Source of the DNA: Candidatus Dechloromonas phosphorivorans | Lineage (GTDB): Bacteria; Pseudomonadota; Gammaproteobacteria; Burkholderiales; Rhodocyclaceae | Length of the DNA stretch: 64,000 bases | Direction: 5' to 3' | NCBI GenBank assembly: GCA_016721185.1 | Contig: JADKIP010000005.1 | Coordinates: forward strand, 62,001-126,000 | In this document: piece after piece, positions 1 through 9,507 of the stretch | Layout of the letters: the number at the start of each line of letters is the position of its first letter | How positions within the stretch are numbered: position 1 is the stretch's first letter | Made by a program: the position numbers and the translations under genes | The notes under the pieces: generated by a model | The model's database searches: none | Told to the model about the DNA's origin: nothing | The model's input: the letters and a program-made list of their open reading frames with translations, nothing else

Positions 1-30
1 GTGGCGGCTCAACCCTTAAGGAGTTTTATT

Positions 31-783
31 ATGTCCGTAACCATGCGTCAAATGCTGGAGGCCGGTATTCACTTTGGCCACCAAACTCGTTTCTGGTCAC
101 CAAAAATGGCACCGTACATCTTCGGCGCCCGTAACAAGATTCACATCGTTAACCTTGAGCAGACACTGGCCAAGTACAACGAAGCCGTGGCTTTCGTAAA
201 GAAGCTGTCGGCCAACCGCGGTAACGTCCTGTTCGTTTGCACCAAGCGTCAGGCACGCGAAATCATCGGCGAAGAAGCCATTCGCGCCGGTGCCTGCTTC
301 GTCGAACAGCGCTGGCTGGGCGGCATGCTGACCAACTTCAAGACGGTCCGTACCTCAATCAATCGCTTGAAAGAGATGGAAGTCGCTGTCGAGGCCGGTG
401 ATCTTGAGCGCATGCCTAAAAAGGAAGCGCTGACCTTCCGTCGCGAACTGGAAAAGTTGCAAAAATCCATTGGCGGTATCAAGAACATGACTGGCCTGCC
501 GGATGCGATTTTCGTCATCGACGTTGGCTACCACAAGATTGCAATTACCGAAGCCGGCAAGCTGTCCATTCCGGTTATCGGCGTGGTTGACACCAACCAC
601 TCTCCGGAAGGCGTTTCCTACATCATTCCAGGTAACGACGACTCGTCACGCGCTATCCAGTTGTATGCCCGCGGTATCGCTGATGCGATCCTCGAAGGCC
701 GCAGCCAGGTTCTTCATGAAATCGTAGCCGCCGCTGGTGGCGACGATGAGTTCGTTGAAGTTCAGGAAGCCGCAGCACAATAA
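31..783 (+). CDS. rpsB: 30S ribosomal protein S2
   Basis: Ribosomal protein S2 of the small subunit, 250 aa, the usual family length. It starts MSVTMRQMLEAGIHFGHQ, the conserved S2 N-terminus, and carries the internal stretch QRWLGGMLTNFKT. The frame is open to base 1, but the ATG at 31 is chosen because an AAGGAG ribosome-binding site lies at 18-23. It is the first gene of the classic rpsB-tsf-pyrH-frr order. The C-terminus is short and acidic (DDEFVEVQEAAAQ). A hairpin follows before tsf. The true promoter lies outside the window. Confidence 0.97.
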   Translation: MSVTMRQMLEAGIHFGHQTRFWSPKMAPYIFGARNKIHIVNLEQTLAKYNEAVAFVKKLSANRGNVLFVCTKRQAREIIGEEAIRAGACFVEQRWLGGMLTNFKTVRTSINRLKEMEVAVEAGDLERMPKKEALTFRRELEKLQKSIGGIKNMTGLPDAIFVIDVGYHKIAITEAGKLSIPVIGVVDTNHSPEGVSYIIPGNDDSSRAIQLYARGIADAILEGRSQVLHEIVAAAGGDDEFVEVQEAAAQ

Positions 784-792
784 AGTTGTAAT

Positions 793-813
793 GGCGGAGC
801 GTTAAGCTCCGCC
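793..813 (+). promoter_or_regulatory. rpsB-tsf intergenic hairpin (attenuator-like)
   Basis: A perfect 8-bp stem, GGCGGAGC (793-800) with GCTCCGCC (806-813), closes a GTTAA loop between rpsB and tsf. No U-run follows, so it is not a standard rho-independent terminator. It may instead set the rpsB:tsf expression ratio or protect the rpsB mRNA 3' end. The first part is seen in the sequence; the role is inferred. Confidence 0.5.
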
Positions 814-838
814 TGATTGATAAGCTCAGGAGATAAGT

Positions 839-1738
839 ATGGCGACAATTACCGCCGGCATGGTCGCAGAACTGCGCGGCAAGACCGATGCACCGATGAT
901 GGAATGTAAAAAAGCGTTGACCGAAGCCGAAGGCGACATGGTCAAAGCGGAAGAAATCCTACGCGTCAAACTCGGCAACAAGGCCAGCAAGGCAGCTAGC
1001 CGTATTGCTGCAGAAGGCATTGTTGCGCTGCATATTTCGGCTGACGGCAAACTCGGCGCCATCGTTGAAGTCAATAGCGAAACCGATTTTGTGGCCAAAA
1101 ATGATGAGTTCATTGCACTCGCCAAGGGCTGCGCTGAACTTGTAGCCACCAAAAACCCGGCTGATGTTGCTGCGCTATCCGTGTTGCCAATGGGCGAGGG
1201 TACTGTCGAATCGACCCGCTCTGCATTGGTTGGCAAGATCGGTGAAAACATGTCGATCCGTCGCTTCGTTCGTTTCGAGGCCACTGGTGCATTGACTTCC
1301 TACGTTCATGGCGGCTCCAAGATTGGTGTGGTTATCGACGTTGTGGGTGGTGACGAGCAATTGGCCAAGGATCTGGCGATGCATATCGCTGCTTCCAAGC
1401 CGAAGTCGCTGGATGCCAGCGGTGTTTCAGCCGATTTGCTGGATACCGAGCGTCGTATCGCGATCGAAAAAGCCCGTGAAGCCGGCAAGCCGGAAGCCAT
1501 GCTGGAGAAAATCGCTGAAGGTACGGTTCAAAAGTACCTCAAGGATGTCACTCTGCTGGGTCAGGTTTTTGTCAAGGCTGCAGATGGCAAGCAAACGATT
1601 GAGCAACTGCTGAAGAGCAAGAGTGCTTCAGTGGCTGCTTTCTCGCTGGTCGTGGTCGGTGAAGGCATCGAAAAGAAGGTTGATGACTTCGCTGCAGAAG
1701 TTGCGGCTCAAGCCGCTGCTGCCGCTGCCAAGAAGTAA
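839..1738 (+). CDS. tsf: Elongation factor Ts
   Basis: EF-Ts, the guanine nucleotide exchange factor for EF-Tu, 299 aa. The N-terminal UBA-like domain is clear (TAGMVAELRGKTDAPMMECK), followed at about residues 80-87 by the EF-Tu-contacting motif ETDFVAKND. The C-terminus is alanine-rich and ends in KK. The ATG at 839 is preceded by CAGGAG at 827-832. It lies 55 bases after rpsB, with the hairpin at 793-813 between them, and 17 bases before pyrH. Confidence 0.97.
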   Translation: MATITAGMVAELRGKTDAPMMECKKALTEAEGDMVKAEEILRVKLGNKASKAASRIAAEGIVALHISADGKLGAIVEVNSETDFVAKNDEFIALAKGCAELVATKNPADVAALSVLPMGEGTVESTRSALVGKIGENMSIRRFVRFEATGALTSYVHGGSKIGVVIDVVGGDEQLAKDLAMHIAASKPKSLDASGVSADLLDTERRIAIEKAREAGKPEAMLEKIAEGTVQKYLKDVTLLGQVFVKAADGKQTIEQLLKSKSASVAAFSLVVVGEGIEKKVDDFAAEVAAQAAAAAAKK

Positions 1739-1755
1739 TTAGTAAGGAAAAACTG

Positions 1756-2472
1756 ATGACCACACCCAAGTACAAGCGGATTCTCCTGAAGCTTTCCGGC
1801 GAGGCCCTGATGGGTGATAGTGCTTATGGCATTAACCCGCAGACCATCACGGGGATTTGTGGAGAGATCAAGGCGGTCGCTGATCTGGGTGTGGAAATCG
1901 GTGTTGTAATCGGCGGTGGCAATATTTTCCGCGGTATGGCTGGTACGGCAACCGGGATGGATAGGGCCACTGCAGATTACATGGGCATGCTGGCAACGGT
2001 GATGAACGCCATGGCGTTATCGGATGCCATGCGCCAATGCGGGTTGAATGCCCGAGTTCAGTCGGCGCTGAATATTGAGCAAGTGATCGAGCCCTACATT
2101 AGGGGCAAGGCGATTCGCTATCTGGAAGAAGGCAAGATCGTCATTTTTGGTGCAGGAACCGGCAACCCGTTCTTCACGACCGATACCGCTGCAGCATTGC
2201 GCGGTTCGGAAATTGGTGCGGAGATCGTTCTGAAGGCCACCAAGGTGGACGGTATTTATACGGCTGATCCTAAAAAGGATCCAGCAGCAACACGTTTTGA
2301 CAAGATCAGTTTCAACGAGGTTATCTCGAGGAATCTTGCTGTTATGGATGCGACAGCTTTTGCGCTCTGTCGTGATCAAAAATTACCGATCAATGTGTTC
2401 TCGATCTTCAAGGCGGGCGCGCTGAAGCGCGTCGTCTGTGGTGAGGATGAAGGCACGCTGGTCTATTGCTGA
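1756..2472 (+). CDS. pyrH: UMP kinase
   Basis: Bacterial hexameric UMP kinase (amino acid kinase fold), phosphorylating UMP to UDP in pyrimidine synthesis; 238 aa, typical length. It shows YKRILLKLSGEALMG at the N-terminus, the phosphate-binding GGGNIFRG near residue 55, and VDGIYTADPKKDP near residue 165, which is typical of PyrH. It sits in the conserved place between tsf and frr; only 6 bases separate it from frr, so the two are probably translated from one message. Confidence 0.96.
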   Translation: MTTPKYKRILLKLSGEALMGDSAYGINPQTITGICGEIKAVADLGVEIGVVIGGGNIFRGMAGTATGMDRATADYMGMLATVMNAMALSDAMRQCGLNARVQSALNIEQVIEPYIRGKAIRYLEEGKIVIFGAGTGNPFFTTDTAAALRGSEIGAEIVLKATKVDGIYTADPKKDPAATRFDKISFNEVISRNLAVMDATAFALCRDQKLPINVFSIFKAGALKRVVCGEDEGTLVYC

Positions 2473-2478
2473 GAAATA

Positions 2479-3039
2479 ATGATGATTGCAGAACTTAAGA
2501 AAGTATCCGAAAGCAAGATGCAAAAGTCGCTGGAGTCGTTGAAAAACGATCTTCAGAAAATCCGTACCGGCCGTGCTCATACCGGCCTGTTGGATCACGT
2601 TCAGGTTGATTATTACGGTTCCATGGTGCCGGTCAATCAGATCGCCAACATTACCCTGATTGATGCCCGAACAATTGGTGTGCAGCCATGGGAAAAGAAC
2701 ATGGCATCCAAGGTTGAAAAAGCCATTCGCGATTGCGATCTCGGCCTCAATCCGGCTAGCCAAGGTGAACTGATTCGTGTGCCGATGCCGTCCTTGACGG
2801 AAGAGCGCCGCCGCGATTTGATCAAGGTGGTCAAGAACGAAGGCGAAAGTACAAAGGTGGCGATTCGTAACCTGCGTCGCGATGCCAATACTCAACTCAA
2901 GGATGCGTTGAAAAAACACGAAATCCCCGAGGATGATGAGCGCAAGACGCAAGATGAGATTCAAAAGCTGACCGACCGATACGTTGCCGATGTCGATAAG
3001 ATGCTCGCCCTCAAAGAGGCCGAGCTGATGCAGGTTTGA
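2479..3039 (+). CDS. frr: Ribosome recycling factor
   Basis: Ribosome recycling factor, which with EF-G splits post-termination ribosomes; 186 aa from the first of two adjacent ATG codons (185 aa from the second, the usual family length). Hallmarks: KMQKSLESLKNDLQKIRTGR near the N-terminus, PWEKNMASKVEKAI in the middle, and a C-terminal three-helix region ending DVDKMLALKEAELMQV. It follows pyrH by 6 bases. The choice between the two ATGs cannot be settled from sequence alone. Confidence 0.96.
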   Translation: MMIAELKKVSESKMQKSLESLKNDLQKIRTGRAHTGLLDHVQVDYYGSMVPVNQIANITLIDARTIGVQPWEKNMASKVEKAIRDCDLGLNPASQGELIRVPMPSLTEERRRDLIKVVKNEGESTKVAIRNLRRDANTQLKDALKKHEIPEDDERKTQDEIQKLTDRYVADVDKMLALKEAELMQV

Positions 3040-3067
3040 GCGCCATTTCAAGCTGATCGCCAGCGGA

Positions 3068-3829
3068 ATGGCTATTTTTTCCAGTTCGACCCGACAGCTT
3101 CCCGATGTGGCAGCGGTGCCTAGGCACGTCGCAGTCATCATGGACGGCAACGGTCGCTGGGCAAAAAAACGCTTTCTGCCGCGCGTTGCCGGTCATGTCA
3201 AAGGCGTCGAGTTGCTCCGTGAAATGGTCCGCGCCTGCCTTGAGCGCGGCGTTCAGTATTTGACCTTGTTTGCGTTTTCGTCCGAAAATTGGCGTCGACC
3301 GCAGGATGAGGTGACGCTTCTGATGCAATTGTTCGTCAAGGCGCTAGAGCAGGAAGTTGAGAAACTTGACCGTAACGGTGTTCGCCTGCGGGTAATTGGC
3401 GATCTCGCACCCTTCGAGTCACGCCTGCGTGAACTCATTTCTCAGGCAGAAGAAAAAACTGCCGGGAATACCCGACTGGATTTGACGATCGCGGCCAACT
3501 ATGGCGGGCGTTGGGATATTACCCAAGCGGTTAACCAGATGTTGGCTGCACAACCCGAAAAACGTGCTGGATGGAATGAGGGCGATCTCGAACCCCACCT
3601 GTCGATGAGTTTTGCGCCCGAGCCCGATCTTTTTATCCGCACCGGTGGTGAGGAGCGGATCAGCAATTTCCTGCTCTGGCAGCTTGCCTATACCGAGCTC
3701 TATTTCACCCCGACTCTGTGGCCCGATTTCGATACCACAGAGTTCGATAAAGCAATTATTTCCTACCAAAAACGTGAGCGCCGTTTCGGGCGAACTAGCG
3801 AGCAGCTTGTTGATAAGCCGAATGCTTAG
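3068..3829 (+). CDS. uppS: (Di-trans,poly-cis)-undecaprenyl-diphosphate synthase
   Basis: Cis-prenyltransferase making undecaprenyl diphosphate, the lipid carrier precursor for peptidoglycan and O-antigen; 253 aa, cytosolic. The catalytic signature HVAVIMDGNGRWAKKR lies near residues 20-35, with the substrate-binding RTGGEERISNFLLWQLAYTE near residues 195-215. It overlaps cdsA by 8 bases (cdsA starts at 3822), which supports translational coupling. Confidence 0.96.
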   Translation: MAIFSSSTRQLPDVAAVPRHVAVIMDGNGRWAKKRFLPRVAGHVKGVELLREMVRACLERGVQYLTLFAFSSENWRRPQDEVTLLMQLFVKALEQEVEKLDRNGVRLRVIGDLAPFESRLRELISQAEEKTAGNTRLDLTIAANYGGRWDITQAVNQMLAAQPEKRAGWNEGDLEPHLSMSFAPEPDLFIRTGGEERISNFLLWQLAYTELYFTPTLWPDFDTTEFDKAIISYQKRERRFGRTSEQLVDKPNA

Positions 3830-4646
3830 AACCCGGGTTATTACGGCACTTGTTTTAGTCGCACTTTTACTGCCGGCTTTGTTTTACCTGCCCCAATCAT
3901 ATTGGGCGCTTGCAGTTGCTGCTTTTATTGGTGTCGGCGCCTGGGAGTGGGGTGCCTTGTTGGGCTGGCGCAATCCATCACGGCTCATCTTGGGTGTGGC
4001 GACTGCACTGATCTGCGCCACCCTGTCATGGCTCGATCCCGAGGCTATTGGTGCGGTTTCCGTTGTCACCCCTGCGAAATGGTGGGTATTGTTGATTTAC
4101 GGCATCGCGGCGGGGTTTTGGTGTTTGCTTGTCCCGCTCTGGCTGCGAAAAAAATGGGCGATCGTCGGTCTGGGCGGGCTACTGGTTGGTGCTGTGGTAC
4201 TGATCCCGACCTGGTTGGCGATGGTGCAACTGCGCATTCTTGGTCCAGGAGCGCTACTGGGGATTTTTGCGGTGGTCTGGATGGCTGATGTCGCCGCTTA
4301 TTTCTCCGGCAAGGCTTTCGGCAAACATAAACTTGCCCCCTCAATCAGCCCCGGAAAAACTTGGGAAGGGGCGATTGGCGCTGGCCTGGGCGTGATTATT
4401 TACGGATTGGTCCTTCGTCAGGTTTTCACCATCGAACTAATGCCTATTGCGCTTTGGGTGATCGCGCTGCTTGCCGTGGCCGCGGTCAGCATCATCGGTG
4501 ACCTCTACGAGTCCCTCTTGAAGCGAAAAGCGGGGATCAAGGACAGTAGCAATATCCTGCCGGGCCACGGCGGGGTGCTGGATCGCATTGACAGTCTGAC
4601 CTCGACGCTCCCGGTGGTCGCCCTGGTCTGGCTGCTCGTGGTCTAA
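3822..4646 (+). CDS. cdsA: Phosphatidate cytidylyltransferase
   Basis: CDP-diacylglycerol synthase, an inner-membrane enzyme converting phosphatidic acid and CTP to CDP-diacylglycerol for phospholipid synthesis; 274 aa. Multiple hydrophobic segments start right after MLRTRVITALVLVALLLPAL. The family signature is present near the C-terminus (LKRKAGIKDSSNILPGHGG followed by LDRIDS). The ATG at 3822 is chosen because it overlaps the end of uppS by 8 bases and starts directly before the first membrane segment; longer in-frame starts lie inside uppS. Confidence 0.95.
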   Translation: MLRTRVITALVLVALLLPALFYLPQSYWALAVAAFIGVGAWEWGALLGWRNPSRLILGVATALICATLSWLDPEAIGAVSVVTPAKWWVLLIYGIAAGFWCLLVPLWLRKKWAIVGLGGLLVGAVVLIPTWLAMVQLRILGPGALLGIFAVVWMADVAAYFSGKAFGKHKLAPSISPGKTWEGAIGAGLGVIIYGLVLRQVFTIELMPIALWVIALLAVAAVSIIGDLYESLLKRKAGIKDSSNILPGHGGVLDRIDSLTSTLPVVALVWLLVV

Positions 4647-4654
4647 TCCACTTT

Positions 4655-5845
4655 ATGAAAATTCAGAATATCACCGTACTCGGCTCAACCGGTTCCATCG
4701 GAATGAGCACGCTGGACGTCATTCGTCGTCATCCTGATCGATTTCATGTGTTTGCCTTGTGCGCCCACAGCCAGGTTGAAAGTCTGTTTGCGCAATGTCT
4801 GGAGTTCAGGCCAGAATTTGCAGTGGTGCGTGATGCTCAACTGGCGGCTCAGCTAGCCGAGCTTTGCCGCTCAGCCGGATTGCTGACCGAGGTTAGATAT
4901 GGTGTTGAAGCCCTGATTGAAATGTCCGCAGCACCCGAAGTTGATTCGGTGATGGCGGCGATTGTCGGTGCTGCAGGCCTTGAGCCGACACTGGCTGCCG
5001 CTCGGGCCGGCAAAAAGTTGATGCTGGCCAATAAAGAAGTGCTGGTGATGGCGGGCGAATTGTTTATGCACGCGGTGCGCGAGCATGGTGCCACCTTGTT
5101 GCCGGTAGATAGCGAACATAATGCCATTTTCCAGTCTCTGCCGGCCGATTTTGGGCGCGGACTTGCGGCCTGTGGCGTGCAGAAAATTCTCCTCACTGCA
5201 TCGGGTGGTCCGTTCCGTAACACGCCATTGGCCGACCTCTCTGCGGTTACGCCGGATGCCGCTTGCGCTCATCCCAATTGGGTAATGGGCCGAAAAATAT
5301 CGGTTGATTCGGCCACCATGATGAACAAGGGCCTGGAAGTCATCGAGGCTCATTGGATTTTTGCGGCGCCGCCTGAAATGATTCAGGTCGTTGTGCATCC
5401 GCAAAGCGTCATTCATTCGGCCGTTCAATTTGCTGACGGCTCGGTGCTTGCACAAATGGGTAATCCGGATATGCGGACGCCGATTGCTTATGCAATGGCT
5501 TATCCTGAACGGATTGCAGCAGGTGTCGAGCCGCTTGATTTGTTCAAGATTGCGCGGCTTGAATTTTACGAGCCTGACTTTGAACGTTTTCGTTGCCTGC
5601 AACTTGCCTACGATGTTTTGCGCGAGGGCGGGACGGCACCGGCTATCCTGAATGCTGCCAACGAAACTGCCGTCGCTGCTTTCCTGGCCGGCAGCTTGCC
5701 TTTCCTGGGTATTGCCCGACTTAATGAGGCAACACTCGATGCATTGCCCGCGCGTCCTGAAGGTAGTCTGGAAGATGTGCTGGCAGCAGATGCTGAAGCG
5801 CGTCTTTTTGCTTGCCAGGCAATTCGGGAAAATAGTTTTTCGTGA
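4655..5845 (+). CDS. dxr: 1-deoxy-D-xylulose 5-phosphate reductoisomerase
   Basis: DXP reductoisomerase, the second step of the MEP isoprenoid pathway (DXP to MEP, NADPH-dependent); 396 aa, normal length. The NADPH-binding motif GSTGSIG lies at residues 10-16, LANKEVLVMAGE near residue 125, the metal-site region DSEHNAIFQ near 150, and KISVDSATMMNKGLEVIEAH near 215-235. It lies 8 bases after cdsA and overlaps rseP by 4 bases. Placing it beside uppS links isoprenoid supply with undecaprenyl synthesis. Confidence 0.96.
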   Translation: MKIQNITVLGSTGSIGMSTLDVIRRHPDRFHVFALCAHSQVESLFAQCLEFRPEFAVVRDAQLAAQLAELCRSAGLLTEVRYGVEALIEMSAAPEVDSVMAAIVGAAGLEPTLAAARAGKKLMLANKEVLVMAGELFMHAVREHGATLLPVDSEHNAIFQSLPADFGRGLAACGVQKILLTASGGPFRNTPLADLSAVTPDAACAHPNWVMGRKISVDSATMMNKGLEVIEAHWIFAAPPEMIQVVVHPQSVIHSAVQFADGSVLAQMGNPDMRTPIAYAMAYPERIAAGVEPLDLFKIARLEFYEPDFERFRCLQLAYDVLREGGTAPAILNAANETAVAAFLAGSLPFLGIARLNEATLDALPARPEGSLEDVLAADAEARLFACQAIRENSFS

Positions 5846-7209
5846 GCGAACTGCCATTCTATTTAGCGGCTTTTCTGGTGGCGCTTTCCATCCTGATTTT
5901 TATTCACGAACTTGGTCATTACACGGTTGCGCGTTTTTGTGGTGTCAAGGTTCTGCGTTTTTCGATCGGTTTTGGTCGGATGTTATGGCAGAAACGCCTT
6001 GGTCGTGATCAGACCGAATGGGCGATCAGTCTTTTTCCCCTTGGCGGATACGTCAAGATGCTGGATGAGCGTGAAGGCGACGTTTTGCCCGAAGAGCAAC
6101 ATCGCGCCTTCAATCGTCAGTCCGTGGGCAAACGCAGCCTGATTGTAGTAGCGGGGCCATTGGCCAATTTTCTATTGGCCATTGCGCTTTATTGGGCAGT
6201 TTTTATGGTGGGCAGCCAGGAGTTGCTCCCCATTCTTGGTAAGCCGCCGGTCGGTACACCCGCGGCTATTGCGGCGCTCAGCAACGGCGATCAGGTCAGG
6301 TCGGTGGATGGTCAACTCGTCACGACCTGGAATGACTTTCGCTGGCTTCTATTACAGAAGGCGGCCGATCGGGACAGTGTTGAACTTGAAGTCATCAATG
6401 AAAACAATGAAATATCAAATCGTCATCTTCTCCTGAGTGTTGTTCGTGACGAAGGCTGGGAGGGTGACGGTCTTGAGCGCCTGGGTATTGGCTTTTACCG
6501 CCCCGAGATTCCCCCGGTATTCGGTAATGTTGTTGCGGATGGACCGGCTGCGCGTGCGGGCTTGAAGTCAGGCGACAAGGTTCTGCGCATGGATGGCCGT
6601 CCAATTGTCTTCTGGCATGAGTTGGTGATTCACATCCGTGATTCAGCCGAGCGCTCGATCCGTCTTGATGTCGAGCGTCAGGAGCAGATTGTCACGGTCA
6701 ACGTTATTCCTGAGGGAATTTCAGAGCGTGGGCGTCTGGTCGGGAAAATTGGCGTTGCTGTTGCAGAAAGCAAAGGCGTCCAACGCGAAATGCGGGCTTT
6801 CATCAGTTATGGTTTTTTTGCCGCGGGTGGAAAGGCGATCACTGAAACCTGGGATAAATCTATTTTTAGCCTGGTCATGATGGGCAAAATGCTGACTGGG
6901 GAAGTTTCGTGGAAAAATCTTTCGGGCCCGGTCACGATTGCCGATTACGCGGGCAAGTCGGCCAAGCTTGGTCTTGATTACTACGTTAAGTTCGTTGCGC
7001 TGGTGAGTATCAGTCTGGGTGTCCTTAACCTGCTGCCAGTGCCGATGCTTGATGGTGGGCATTTGATGTATCATATAATTGAGGTTATCAGGGGGAAGGC
7101 TCTCTCCGACAAGTCGATGGAAATTGCCCAGCAGATCGGCGTATTTCTTCTCTTTGTTTTGATGGCTTTTGCCTTTTTTAACGACCTGAATCGCCTGTTC
7201 TTCGGCTGA
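5842..7209 (+). CDS. rseP: RIP metalloprotease RseP (site-2 protease)
   Basis: Inner-membrane zinc protease of the M50B family that cleaves anti-sigma factor RseA in the envelope stress response; 455 aa. The zinc motif HELGH is at residues 22-26 in the first membrane segment. Two periplasmic PDZ domains follow (about residues 110-290, including GPAARAGLKSGDKVLRMDG). The third metal-ligand region PVPMLDGGHL lies near residue 405. The start is GTG at 5842, overlapping the dxr stop by 4 bases. Position before bamA is conserved in proteobacteria. Confidence 0.95.
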   Translation: MSELPFYLAAFLVALSILIFIHELGHYTVARFCGVKVLRFSIGFGRMLWQKRLGRDQTEWAISLFPLGGYVKMLDEREGDVLPEEQHRAFNRQSVGKRSLIVVAGPLANFLLAIALYWAVFMVGSQELLPILGKPPVGTPAAIAALSNGDQVRSVDGQLVTTWNDFRWLLLQKAADRDSVELEVINENNEISNRHLLLSVVRDEGWEGDGLERLGIGFYRPEIPPVFGNVVADGPAARAGLKSGDKVLRMDGRPIVFWHELVIHIRDSAERSIRLDVERQEQIVTVNVIPEGISERGRLVGKIGVAVAESKGVQREMRAFISYGFFAAGGKAITETWDKSIFSLVMMGKMLTGEVSWKNLSGPVTIADYAGKSAKLGLDYYVKFVALVSISLGVLNLLPVPMLDGGHLMYHIIEVIRGKALSDKSMEIAQQIGVFLLFVLMAFAFFNDLNRLFFG

Positions 7210-7212
7210 ATA

Positions 7213-9492
7213 ATGAATAAATCCCTGTTGTCTGTCCTGATTGCCAGCCTATTTACGCTTCCGGCGCTGGCTTTTGAACCTTTTCCTGTAAAAGATATCC
7301 GCGTCGAGGGTATTCAGCGTACTGAAGCAGGTACTGTCTTCAGCTACTTGCCTGTAAAGGTGGGGGACACGCTTAACGATGAAAAAGCCGCACAATCAAT
7401 CAAGGCTCTGTTTGCCACGGGTTTCTTCAAGGATGTCCGGATTGAAATCGACCAGAATGTGATGGTTGTCGTTGTGCAGGAGCGCCCGGCGATAGCCAAG
7501 CTTGATTTCGTTGGCATGAAGGAGTTTGAAAAGGACGTTATCGTCAAGGCGCTCAAGGAAACCGGTATTGCCGAAGGGCGAATATTTGACCGTGCGTTAC
7601 TCGAAAAAGCTGAACAAGAACTGAAACGCCAATACCTTACGCGCGGAAAATATGGCGTAAATATCACGACAACTGTGACGCCTTTGGAGCGCAATCGGGT
7701 TGGCGTTAACTTCAACGTTGAAGAGGGCGCTGCAGCCAAGATCAAACAGATTAATCTGGTTGGTGCCAAAGCCTTCAAGGAGAAAGATCTCCTTGCTCAA
7801 TTTGAGTTGACGACGCCGGGTTGGATCACTTGGTATACAAAAAACGACCAGTATTCCCGGCAAAAACTCTCTGCCGATCTAGAGAAACTGAAATCGTTTT
7901 ATATGAATCAGGGGTATCTGGAGTTTGCCGTTGAGTCAACTCAGGTATCCATCTCTCCTGATAAGCAGGATGTCTACATCACTGCCAATATTAACGAGGG
8001 CGAACGCTACCAAGTATCTTCCGTAAAACTGGCGGGTGACTTTACGCTGTCGGAAGATGAATTAAAAAAACTGGTCACAGTCAAGGCTGGTGATATTTTC
8101 TCGCGCGATCGCCTGAACGCATCAACCAAGGCCATTTCAGATCGACTGGGTAAAGAGGGTTATGCCTTCGCTAACGTTAATGCTTCACCTGAAATTGATA
8201 AAGAAAAGCGAAAGGTTGCTTTCACAATATTTGTCGACCCAGGCAAGCGGGTTTATGTTCGCAGGATTAACCTTGCAGGCAATACTAAAACTCGCGACGA
8301 GGTGATTCGTCGTGAAATCCGTCAGATGGAAGGTGGTTGGTACGATGCTGACCGCGTTGCCGCTTCAAAACAGCGTATTGACCGGCTGGGTTTCTTTTCC
8401 GATGTGAATGTGGAAACGCCCGCGGTTGCCGGGACGGCCGATCAAGTTGATGTGAATTTGAAAGTAACGGAAAAGGCAACTGGCAATCTGATGCTGGGTG
8501 TGGGTACCTCCAGCACTGACACTGTGATCCTTTCAGGTTCCATCGCCCAGAATAATTTTCTGGGTAGCGGCAATAACGTGGCCATTCAAGTGAATTCGGC
8601 AAAACGTTATCGCACTTATGTGTTCTCTTACACCAATCCTTACTTCACGCCTGATGGTGTCAGCCAAGGTTTTGATCTCTACCATCGAACGGTGGATACG
8701 ACATCGACCGCAGTTGCGCCTTACAAGTCTGCATCAACGGGTGGCGGTCTCCGCTTTGGTTTTCCTATCGGTGAAAAAGAGTCGCTTGGTTTTGGTTTGG
8801 GACTCGACTCGACAACTATTACGACTTTTGATGAGAGCCCGAAATATTACAAAGATTTTGTAAAAGAGTTCGGAAGCACAAACGCATCAATTCCTGTCAC
8901 GTTAAACTGGATTTCTGACGGTAAGGACAGCTACTTTTTTCCGACAAGCGGTACTTACCAAAAAGCTGGTTTAGAAGTTGCAGCACCGGGTGGAGACTTG
9001 ACCTATTATCGTGCAACCTATCAGTTGCAGCACTTCATTCCGCTGAACAAGAAATTCACACTGATGATGAATGGTGAGGTGGGTTATGCCGATGGTTATG
9101 CAGACAAGGGCCTTCCGTTCTATAAAAACTTTTATGCTGGAGGCGTTAATTCGGTTCGCGGCTACAAGGCTGGTAGCCTGGGGCCGATAGATGTAGATAA
9201 TGGCAATGAGTATCGCGTCGGAGGTAATTCGCGGGTAATCGCCAACGCAGAGTTGCTTTGGGGTTTGCCCGGCATGGAAAAGAGTTTGCGAATGGGTTTG
9301 TTCTTTGACGCTGGTCAGGTTTTCGGCAAAGATCAAACTCCTTCAACAAGTGGCCTGAGATATTCCACAGGCCTCTCGGCAGCATGGATTTCGCCTGTTG
9401 GGCCACTAAAATTCAGTTTTGCAGTTCCGCTTAACGATGAGGAAGGGGACAAAACAGAATCCTTCCAGTTCCAGTTAGGCAGCACATTTTGA
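7213..9492 (+). CDS. bamA: Outer membrane protein assembly factor BamA
   Basis: Central subunit of the BAM complex, which inserts beta-barrel proteins in the outer membrane; 759 aa, typical. A signal peptide (about 20 aa, ending LPALA) is followed by five POTRA domains to about residue 420 (the first begins FPVKDIRVEGIQRTEAGTVF) and a C-terminal 16-strand barrel. The substrate-contacting loop motif VRGYKAGSLGP is present near residue 650 and the protein ends in the phenylalanine expected for outer membrane proteins (FQLGSTF). It starts 3 bases after rseP and precedes skp. Confidence 0.97.
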   Translation: MNKSLLSVLIASLFTLPALAFEPFPVKDIRVEGIQRTEAGTVFSYLPVKVGDTLNDEKAAQSIKALFATGFFKDVRIEIDQNVMVVVVQERPAIAKLDFVGMKEFEKDVIVKALKETGIAEGRIFDRALLEKAEQELKRQYLTRGKYGVNITTTVTPLERNRVGVNFNVEEGAAAKIKQINLVGAKAFKEKDLLAQFELTTPGWITWYTKNDQYSRQKLSADLEKLKSFYMNQGYLEFAVESTQVSISPDKQDVYITANINEGERYQVSSVKLAGDFTLSEDELKKLVTVKAGDIFSRDRLNASTKAISDRLGKEGYAFANVNASPEIDKEKRKVAFTIFVDPGKRVYVRRINLAGNTKTRDEVIRREIRQMEGGWYDADRVAASKQRIDRLGFFSDVNVETPAVAGTADQVDVNLKVTEKATGNLMLGVGTSSTDTVILSGSIAQNNFLGSGNNVAIQVNSAKRYRTYVFSYTNPYFTPDGVSQGFDLYHRTVDTTSTAVAPYKSASTGGGLRFGFPIGEKESLGFGLGLDSTTITTFDESPKYYKDFVKEFGSTNASIPVTLNWISDGKDSYFFPTSGTYQKAGLEVAAPGGDLTYYRATYQLQHFIPLNKKFTLMMNGEVGYADGYADKGLPFYKNFYAGGVNSVRGYKAGSLGPIDVDNGNEYRVGGNSRVIANAELLWGLPGMEKSLRMGLFFDAGQVFGKDQTPSTSGLRYSTGLSAAWISPVGPLKFSFAVPLNDEEGDKTESFQFQLGSTF

Positions 9493-9507
9493 TCCAGGAG
9501 TCTCATC

